Positions 56,801 to 64,000 of a DNA stretch of 64,000 nucleotides are shown here, piece by piece; position 1 is the first letter of the stretch; each line of letters starts with the position of its first letter. The notes beneath the pieces were generated by a model that ran no database searches, was not told the DNA's origin, and saw nothing but the letters and a program-made list of their open reading frames with translations. Origin of the DNA: Diabrotica undecimpunctata. Lineage: Eukaryota > Arthropoda > Insecta > Coleoptera > Chrysomelidae. The DNA lies in NCBI RefSeq assembly GCF_040954645.1, contig NC_092810.1, forward strand, positions 15,508,877-15,572,876, given 5' to 3'. Both the position numbers and the translations under genes were made by a program.

Positions 56801-58530
56801 CAGTGTGTAAAAGCCAAATGGAATAAATTCATTATTTAGGTTACTGTACATATTTATAAAAAAATCCCGAAACACGTCAAATTTAAATTATAACTTGACA
56901 TTCTTTAACGTGAAAATGCAACTTCTACCTTCAACCCCCTTAGAATGACAGGTACAACCCCCAATTTTTAAAATGGGAAGTATAGGCTTGTGATATATCG
57001 TCTGAAAGGTCTTTTTATTCTTCATTCAAAAATGTTGTCGCTTTCAAGTTTATTAAGATTAATTAAGATAAAATAAAGTAAAATCATGTGATTACCGAAA
57101 TTCGCTAAAATATACTCAAAACTTATTTCCCGTTTAGGTCTTAATAATGAGAAAGTGAACAAAAACTACAGCAATGTGGTTTTTAGATGATAAACATTAA
57201 AAAACTTTAAAGAATTTCCGTGGCAACGTTATTTTAACACCCATCAGTAAATTGTTTTATTTAAGTTGTCAGTATTTTAATTTAAGTAATAGGTTCGTTC
57301 AATTCAATTCTGAAAAATGGTTAGATTAACGGAAATGCATAAAATAACAGTTTTACAAATGATTGGTTACGGAGATAACACCCGAACACAACAGGAAGTA
57401 ACTCGCCTATTTCATGAGAAATTTCCTAATTTACCGCCTATATCCCAAGAATCAATAAGTAAAATACAGAATCAGTTTCGCGAGTTTGGTCATGTAAGGC
57501 AGATAAAAAAAGCAGCTGCCAATGCACTGAGTGATGAACTCAAATTAGATGTGTTGCTTGAGTTTCAGGAAAATCCACATACATCGAGTAGACAGGCATC
57601 CACTACATTCAATGCTAACCATATATCGATAGTAAACATATTAAAAGAACATAAATTGCATCCCTATAAGATGGTACCTACTCAGGACCTCATAGAAGAC
57701 GATTTTGATAGGAGAACTTTTTTTTGTGGGCAAATGATGGACATGTTGGATAACAATATTATCCAATTAGAAGACGTTATGTTTTCTAATGAGTGTACTT
57801 TTTCACTTAACGCTCATGCTAATCGGCAAAATTGTCGCTACTGGGCCACGGAAAATCCTCACTGGATGAGAGAAGAACACACTCAATACCCTCAAAAGGT
57901 TAATGTTTGGGCAGGGATTATAGGAAACAATATCATTGATCCCTTTTTCATTGAGGGCAACTTGAATGGCAACAATTATTTGGCACTACTTCAATATGAT
58001 GTCATTCCAACGTTGGCAAATTTATATCCTGATCCAGGAAACCCTCAAGTTCCAGCGAATACGATATATTTTCGGCAGGATGGAGCACCACCACATTACC
58101 AACTTAATGTCCGGTAGTACCTCGATACAATATTTTCCAATCGTTGGATAGGGAGGCGAGGATCGATTGAATGGCCAGCGCGATTACCTGATCTTACATT
58201 ATTAGATTTCTTTTTATGGGGATATGTGAAGAGCCATGTGTACAAAACTAGACCTTCTGATTTAAATGACTTAAAAGAACGAATAACGCTTGCGATTAGG
58301 TCGATCACGCCTGTTAGGTTAAATAATGTTAGAAGACAGTTTTATTTGAGATTAGGATGTTGCCAAGACGTTCGCGGTGAACATTTTGAACATCTACTTC
58401 ATTAGCATTCATAGTTATTTTTCGTGTTCTACATTTTATTACGTTTTGCATTACATTTTAGTTTTTGATTGTATTGTAGCGAATTTCGGTAACCACATGA
58501 TTTTAATTTATTTTATCTTAATTAATCTTA
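56801..58530 (+). mobile_element. Tc1/mariner-superfamily element 2, copy B
   Basis: TA (56799-56800) then CAGTGTGTAAAAGCC; highly similar to copy A over the whole left TIR and gene. The right TIR is cut after about 60 bp (58470-58530) and the sequence switches to an unrelated repeat, so the right end is lost. Confidence 0.88.
57317..58405 (+). pseudogene. mariner-type transposase, copy B (one stop, lost Asp)
   Basis: One continuous frame of about 363 codons, broken only by TAG at 58115-58117 (a Gln codon in copy A). The first catalytic Asp is Asn here (FSNECTF against FSDECNF in copy A). The second is intact (RQDGAPPH). The third (LPDLTLLDFFLWG) is intact but lies after the stop. The N-terminal HTH region is nearly identical to copy A. 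Inactive, but by different lesions from copy A. Confidence 0.87.
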
Positions 58531-59010
58531 TCGTATAGTTCTTATATCAGAAACTATACAAGAATTTGTGTCCGCTGCAGTTTCTTGTACAATTTATGCG
58601 CAAAAACGTAAAACTTCTGTCATAATGGCGGCTGGAGGAGAACTTTGATATACAATTAGACCATTGTCTTCCATTACAGCCTGTTGATTATCTTCAAAAA
58701 CTGTGGTTTCCAATTTAGTTTTAATATTGAGACATTTTATTTCTTTCATTTTTGAACCACAGTATTTTAAAAAATAATCAGTAGCATCTAGCTTGGGGTC
58801 CTCAGGTACTGCAGTTCTATTTTTATGTGTCAAAATTTCGACCAATCATGTGCCGAATCACATACAATTTCCGGTAAAAGAACTTGCATAGTGTCATACA
58901 GAGCACAAATGTACGTGCAAGAAACGATACAAGAGAACACAAATAACTTTCTATATCAGAAACGATATAAGAAATGATACAAGAAAATGCATAGTGTCAT
59001 ACGACCTTTA
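58531..59010 (-). other. unknown repeat with BESS-like reading frame
   Basis: It begins with GTATAGTT...AACTATAC inverted 8-mers and ends with related ATATCAGAAACGATATAAG sequence. CATAGTGTCATAC occurs twice (about 58888 and 58992). The minus-strand frame 58594-58845 reads LDATDYFLKYCGSKMKEIKC, NIKTKLETTVFE: similar to a BESS motif, so perhaps a second Harbinger-type remnant. Confidence 0.35.
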
Positions 59011-59057
59011 GTCAAATAAAATAGTATTTACTGTAAAGTCTTTATTTTTATTTGCAG

Positions 59058-59143
59058 ATGCTCCAAGTGTCTTTGAGCCTGCGGGTGTCGTTCCTTTGAC
59101 CAAGTTTGACAACAAGAGTTATTATTTTTCATATAAGTTCAAG
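59058..59143 (+). CDS. host gene 2, exon 2 (C-type-lectin-like start)
   Basis: 86 bp between acceptor TTTTATTTGCAG and donor AAG then GTAAGT. Joined to exon 1 it reads LGDAPSVFEPAGVVPLTKFD, then NKSYYFSYKFK, and leaves in phase 0. A short secreted leader followed by a V.P...F..K.YYFS motif is how many insect C-type lectins begin (the YYxS strand before the W.A..FC segment). A pyrimidine-rich acceptor at about 59237 (CTTGGTTCAG) could open the next exon, but I cannot confirm it. The lectin call is tentative; the exon call is firmer. Confidence 0.5.
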
Positions 59144-59498
59144 GTAAGTACAAATTGTATTTAACACTTCGATATAAATGAAACGCAAAAATATTAAAAT
59201 AAAAAAAAATCGTCCTTTTCTTTTTCTTGGTTCAGGCAAGATCCGTTAATCTCTGGCACTTGGTCGTAAGATCCTTGTACAATAAAATTTTTCATATTAT
59301 ATATTGAGATATTTTTTTTAATTGGTCTGTAACTATGTACAGCTGGTTACTAAAAAAACTGATACGACTCTTAAAACGTATTTTGTAGAAAATTGAGGAG
59401 TGTATTTTAAAGGATAAATACTTATTATTTACATACTGTGACTGTCACTGCCAAATCTTAAAATTTGTCAGCCAATATATTCTGTTTAACCTCAAAAA

Positions 59499-59605
59499 AT
59501 GGCTCCACGTGCTAGCAAAGAACTAAAAGCAAGAATTGTAACGAAATTAGAAGATGGTTGGCCACTTTTTGCCGTAGCGAACCATAGTAACGTAAGCAAA
59601 CATTA
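59499..59605 (+). pseudogene. Tc1-type transposase N-terminal scrap
   Basis: MAPRASKELKARIVTKLEDG, then WPLFAVANHSNVSK: the first helix-turn-helix of a Tc1-like transposase (ERA.IV...EDG.P...VA..F.VSK). It breaks off into LINE sequence. Confidence 0.6.
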
Positions 59606-59624
59606 CAAAGAAGTCAAGGCAATC

Positions 59625-60170
59625 TGGCTATTTATGAGGATCTGTAGGCCAGTAGGTTGGTGTATAGCTGGACAGATGATTTGGCTGTAGCTCTTGAATG
59701 ATTTGATACAGTTTTCTTCCTCTTCCAGGAGCTGTTAATGAAGATCACCAGGTTGTGTGTTGGGCGTTATAGTCACCTCCTGCTAGGAATCTGTTGCCGT
59801 TATTTCTAAATAATTCCGTTAACATTTCTTAATTTGCTTGTTAATTTGGTAAGCAATACACCACTGTTATTGTAACGGTTTCATTCCAATCCTCTATTTT
59901 TACGCTGGTTGCCTTCAAGTCATTTTTTTAAAATACTGTTGCCTTAGCTCTGGCTAATCTGTTTACATCTGGATAGGCTTCATTGTATACCTCAAAATTT
60001 GGGAAAGTAAAGTTAGTTTTTGAGGTAAAGTGTGTTTCAGAGAATAACAATATGTCAATTTTGTTTGTTACTACAGGTACTTCTATTTCGTGTTTGTATT
60101 GCTTTATGTCGTTTTCGTTTTATAGTGCTATAGTACACTTATTTGTGATTGCCTATTCTAATTCTTAACT
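59625..60170 (-). pseudogene. Jockey-like LINE endonuclease fragment
   Basis: Minus strand: HEIEVPVVTNKIDILLFSET, HFTSKTNFTFPNFEVYNEAY, KIEDWNETVTITVVYCLPN, NNGNRFLAGGDYNAQHTTW and a TPTYWPTDP end. This is an APE endonuclease with the SET and GGDYNA catalytic boxes of Jockey-like LINEs. Frameshifts and stops are present, and there is no reverse transcriptase. Confidence 0.7.
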
Positions 60171-60189
60171 ATGTTTTCTGCACTTCTTC

Positions 60190-63100
60190 TCTTCTTAGAG
60201 TGCCATATCCCTACGGAACGTCGGCGACTACCATGCTTATAATATTGTTATATTGATCTCGGTCTTGCGCTACGTGTAGCAACTGGTCCACTGTCAAACC
60301 TGTCCACTGCCGCAAATTCCTCAACCAAGAGAGTTTCTTCCGTTATATCCATTTTTTCCTTTTTCCCATTTTACCGTTGAGAATTAGCCGAAGAAACTCC
60401 TATCTTAGTCCTCTGATTATATGTCCAAGATATTCTAGTTTACGCCTCTTAATAATATTTAATAGAGTTCGTTGATGTCCCATTCTTCGAAGAACTTCTT
60501 CGTTTCTGGTTTTGCTAGTCCATGGAATTTTTAGTATCCTTCGATACAACCATATCTCAAACGCCTCGATTTTATTTATGATATCGGCGTTTAAAGTCCA
60601 AGTTTCACATCCATACAAAAGTACAGACCACACGTAACATCTTGTAAACTTTTTACGGATTTCCAAATTTAATGAGTTATTGGATAATAGAGGCTTGAAT
60701 TTTTTAAATGAGTTTCTTGCCTGTTCAATTCTACATCGAATTTCGAAGGATGGATCCAGATTTTGGGTAATCCAACATCCACGGTATTTGAATCTCTGAA
60801 CTCTCTGCAGCGGTTGTTGGTTTAGTATCAGTTGGGTTGCGCCGATATCCACTTTACTGGTCACCATGTATTTAGTTTTATTGATATTTATCGACAGTCC
60901 CCAATTTGTGCATTCCATGTCAACTCTATTGATTAGCTCCTGCAGATCGTCGATGTTTTCAGCTAGAATCACAGTATCGTCGGCGTACCGTATATTGTTA
61001 ATTATTTCTCCTCCTATGATAATTCCTTTTTGATCTTTTAAAGCTTCCCTAAATAGATTCTCAGAATACAGGTTAAAGAGGGTGGGAGACAGTACACAGC
61101 CCTGTCTTATGCCTCGTTCAATACTGATTAACTTTGATTCTCTGTGGTTGGTATTAATAATGGCTGTTTGGTTCCAGTAAAGTTTGGCAATAGGTTTGAT
61201 GTCTTTCTCATCTAGTTGGATGCTCTGCAAGGCGGTAATTAGTCTGGTATGCTGAACGCGATCAAATGCCTTTTCAAAATCAATGAAGCACATATATACG
61301 GGTTTTCTTACCTCCCAACATCGTTGAAGGAATGTTTACATAGAAAATAGTGCTTCTCTAGTTCCAAGGCATCTCCGGAACCTGAACTGCTCTTGACTAA
61401 TTATTTCTTCGCACTTGTTGTTAATTCGATTTAGAAGAATATGCAACAGTATTTTAACGGCATGGCTCAATAAACTAATGAGTCTACAATCGCTACATTT
61501 CTTAACGTTTGGTTTGTTAGGTAGAGGAATAAAGATCGATTTTAACCAGTCCGATGGAATTTCACTGGTATCATATATTTGATTGAAAAGTACAGTGAGT
61601 TCTTTTATATTGTCATTTGAGAGTAATTTTTGCCATTCGCTGTATATTTGATCTGGTCCACTGGCTTTGTTGTTTTTGGTTTGGTGTATGGCTTTTTCCA
61701 CTTCAGCTTTTAAGATTGATGGTCCTGTATTTGCACTTAAGTTAGGTAGTGATCCTCGATCATCCTTAAATAATGCTTTAATGTAGTTTTCCCATTCCTC
61801 CATTACTTCGTCTTCTAGGGATAGTGCATGACCTTCATTATTCGTTAATGTTATGGGTGTATTTCTTTTGTATACTGTAAGTTCTTTTATTTTCTTATGT
61901 GTGTTAAATTCGTCATGTTTTCGTTGCAATTCTTCTAGTTCCTCACATTTTGCTCGCATCCATAACTCTTTGGCTTCCCTGATTTTTATTCGAATCAGAT
62001 TATGCTTTCGTTTATACTCTGAGTTATTTCTATTTTTAAGCTGTCTTCTTTCGTCCATCATTTCGATTATTTCATCTTTCATCCACGCTTGCTTTTTATA
62101 ATGGGTGACAGTTCCACTTTGCGTTGCTGTATCGATGATACCAGTCTTTATGTTATCCCATCTTTCTTCGACTGTTGGTACATTGTATACTTGTGTGATG
62201 TTGTCTCGAATTTTTTCGTTCATTGTCTGCTTAAAGTGATGTTTAAATTCTTCTTCTTTTAGTTTTTGTCTATCGTGTTTCTTTGTAATGGAAGGCTTTT
62301 TGATTGTCTTTAATTTTAGGTTGACTCTAGATGCCAGTAAATTGTGATCGGTGGCTGCGTTGGCACTTGGATATGTCTTAGTACATTTACATGAGTTTCG
62401 AAATCTATTGTTAATCATGATATAATCTATTTGGTTACGCATTACACTACCATGGCCATCTCTCGGTGATATCCATGTATAGAGACGTCTTTTTGGTTGT
62501 TTAAAACATGTGTTGGTGATAACAAAGTTTTCCTCTTGGTAGAACTCCACCAATCTATCACCTCTTTCGTTTCTTTCCCCAAGACCGAATCCTCCAGTAA
62601 TTCCGGCAGTTATGTCTTCTCCTTCTTTAGAGTTGAAGTCTCCCATTATTACACAGATTTCGTGTTTTTTGTGTTATTTAGTGCTTGCTTTAATACATGG
62701 TAAAATTTATTAATTTCGTTGTCTGTACTGTTACTTGTAGGAGCGTATACTTGTATTAAGTTTATATTAATCTTACTTTTAACAGTTATCATTACTATTC
62801 GCTCTGAAAGAGGAACAAATTTGTCAACCAGGTTTTCAAGTCGTTCCTCGAGAATTATAGCAACACCATTTTTATGAACATCATCCGTTTTTCCGAAGTA
62901 ATAAGTAATATAACCTCCACTTTTTACAGTTCCCGATCCGGTCCATCTAGCTTCGCTAATTCCAAGGACTTGCAGGCCCAGACGTTTCATTTCGAGTTGT
63001 ACATTTTTTAGCTTTCCTGATTGATATAAAGTTCTAACATTCCACGTAGCAATATGTTTTATTAATGATCTATTTCTATTTTTATTTTTCCCTCCGGAGA

Positions 63101-63509
63101 TTCTTAGCACCCCTGTCCCATTAAAGGGACGCCGGAGACTCGGGGCCGTAGTATGATTTGTATTTGTCATGGAGCTTTTCTTGGGAGATTTAGTGCAGTA
63201 GTTTCCCATTGCTTTCTGCACCGCAGTATCACAGCCAGTTAAATCATTATGGGATTGCCGCCGGTGGGTGTCTGTCGTCAAACCTGCTAGATGTCGTTCT
63301 AACAGCCTTGTTTCAGTAATGGCATCACTGCTGCCTAATGCCATGCCCTCAGTTGATCCGCGGGTACTTATTTGGCTAAGCCTTATTCGTACCTGCCCTG
63401 CATATCTGCAGGAACATTTCCTATCAACCATTGGGACGCGAAGTGTCCGGGTTGAGGACATCCCCCGCCCAGTCTGTCTTACGCAAAGTATTGAGAGGCT
63501 CCTACTCAA
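60190..63509 (-). pseudogene. LINE polyprotein: APE endonuclease and reverse transcriptase
   Basis: Endonuclease: KHIATWNVRTLYQSGKLKNV, LGISEARWTGSGTVKSGGY, then after one frameshift (about 62650) VIMGDFNSKEGEDI, GFGLGERNERGDRLVEFYQE and ATDHNLLASRVNLKLK. Linker: NNKASGPDQIYSEWQKLLSN. Reverse transcriptase: CRLISLLSHAVKILLHILLN, QEQFRFRRCLGTREALFSM, TAA at about 61336, then CFIDFEKAFDRVQH, GIRQGCVLSPTLFNLYSENL, NIRYADDTVILAEN (catalytic YADD intact) and YVWSVLLYGCETWTL. C-terminus: YLGHIIRG, two more stops, then SWLRNLRQWTG. Only one shift and three stops over 3.3 kb, so it is recently dead. Confidence 0.87.
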
Positions 63510-63540
63510 TTCAAAGTCCCTCCTCTACGCAAGCTGAAAC
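60190..63540 (-). mobile_element. nearly full-length RTE-like LINE (family C)
   Basis: The only LINE here with leader, endonuclease, reverse transcriptase and 3' end together. The leader (63100-63540) is relatively GC-rich. The 3' end reads GTLRREEV and stops at a CTTCTTCTCTTCTT (AAGAAG) tail at about 60190. Family members: 23085-23390, 41129-41615, perhaps 55520-55755. It lies downstream of gene 2 exon 2, on the opposite strand. Confidence 0.85.
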
Positions 63541-63599
63541 CGGCACGGCACCTGCTTTTCTGCACTGGTCTGATGTAATTATGATGGTTGCGGGTGTGA

Positions 63600-63920
63600 G
63601 TTTATCTTGGTTTGTCTAAGATGTGTTTGTAGTTGCTAAGGATACTTACTTTGAGTGCATTGCATCTGTTAGTTTTGGATTGACTGTTGCGGCATTGGCT
63701 TGTGCTGCATGAGCTGGAACTGCATATGCGGGTACTGCGTAAGCTTGAATTGCATGTGTTGTGCTTGATTCCATATTGAGTCTACTCCTGTATTTGGCTG
63801 ATAAGGTAGAATATGATAATTATTTGCAAGTTGTGCTGGTACAACTAAGTTATTTGAGACATTGGAGTACATATTTTGTGGATTTAGACTTTCTCCATTA
63901 CTGGTGCTCTGCATTTTGTA
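63600..63920 (-). other. unrecognised Gln-rich frame at the window edge
   Basis: Minus-strand 81 codons from ATG 63914 (MQSTSNGESLNPQNMYSNVS) becoming Gln/Met-rich (HMQFQLMQHKPMPQQS). The overlapping frame is Ala/Val/Pro-rich (AYAVPAYAVPAHAAQANAAT) and ends near a CAAAGTAAGT donor-like site at about 63650. This could be a host exon or part of the LINE leader. No family recognised. Confidence 0.3.
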
Positions 63921-64000
63921 CTAAATGTTGTCATTTTAATATATTTTATTTTTATAGCAATTCAGTTGAAAGAAACACAGCTAAGGTTAAGTCCAGTTCC

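Noticed and set aside
59237..59275. Third exon of the lectin-like gene
   Set aside because: A fine acceptor, but the peptide (ARSVNLWHLV) does not resemble a lectin and the donor is doubtful.

Overview
This 64 kb window is AT-rich eukaryotic DNA from a large, transposon-rich insect genome. A leaf-beetle-like coleopteran is my best guess, from the LINE, mariner and piggyBac mix, the long (TA)n runs and an odorant-receptor-like gene; this is inference, not proof. There are no bacterial operons. Nearly every long reading frame comes from a transposable element (TE), and most are broken. Two host genes are hidden as short spliced exons between the TEs.

Host gene 1 (minus strand, about 38.4 kb down to 16.4 kb) is an insect odorant-receptor-like seven-transmembrane protein. 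I assembled it from exons at 38365-38395, 33220-33419, 28198-28513, 25525-25729, 22878-22977 and 16433-16709. All six join with consistent intron phases (1, 0, 1, 2, 0) and near-consensus splice sites, one of them a GC-AG intron. The introns are packed with LINEs, a hAT and a piggyBac. Exons 1-5 are open, but the sixth carries stops and a frameshift, so the gene may be a recent pseudogene. Host gene 2 (plus strand) starts with a signal-peptide exon at 51380-51434 and joins in phase to an exon at 59058-59143. It resembles the start of a secreted C-type-lectin-like protein and runs beyond what I can follow.

TE layout. 0.3-7.8 kb: LINE scraps, two different mariner-type elements with long terminal inverted repeats (TIRs), and a Tc1 remnant. 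9.6-16.1 kb: an RTE-like LINE, an I-group LINE with ORF1 and ORF2, and a LINE of 'family B'. 17.1-18.4 kb: a hAT with TIRs and target duplication, sitting inside another short reading frame. 19.7-28.1 kb: LINE pieces, one with an intact 20-bp target-site duplication. 28.9-32.0 kb: a long I-group LINE with RNase H and poly(A). 34.2-36.0 kb: a decayed piggyBac. 36.8-38.3 kb: another family B LINE. 38.65-40.8 kb: two adjacent LINEs with a restriction-like endonuclease, lying at (TAA)n. 41.64-44.01 kb: a complete piggyBac with TTAA duplications, TIRs and an intact 621-residue transposase. 44.7-46.9 kb: a PIF/Harbinger-like remnant. 48-51 kb: piggyBac and I-group LINE remnants and a hammerhead-like motif. 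52-56.3 kb: Penelope-like, DDE-transposon and LINE pieces. 56.8-58.5 kb: a second copy of the 4.2-6.2 kb mariner. 59.5-60.2 kb: Tc1 and Jockey pieces. 60.2-63.5 kb: a nearly full-length RTE-like LINE.

The strongest candidates for follow-up are the intact piggyBac, the TE-filled receptor gene, the mariner pair whose copies have lost different catalytic residues, and the hAT insertion. I did not find a convincing wholly novel system. Clade names are by recognition of motifs and order, without a search.
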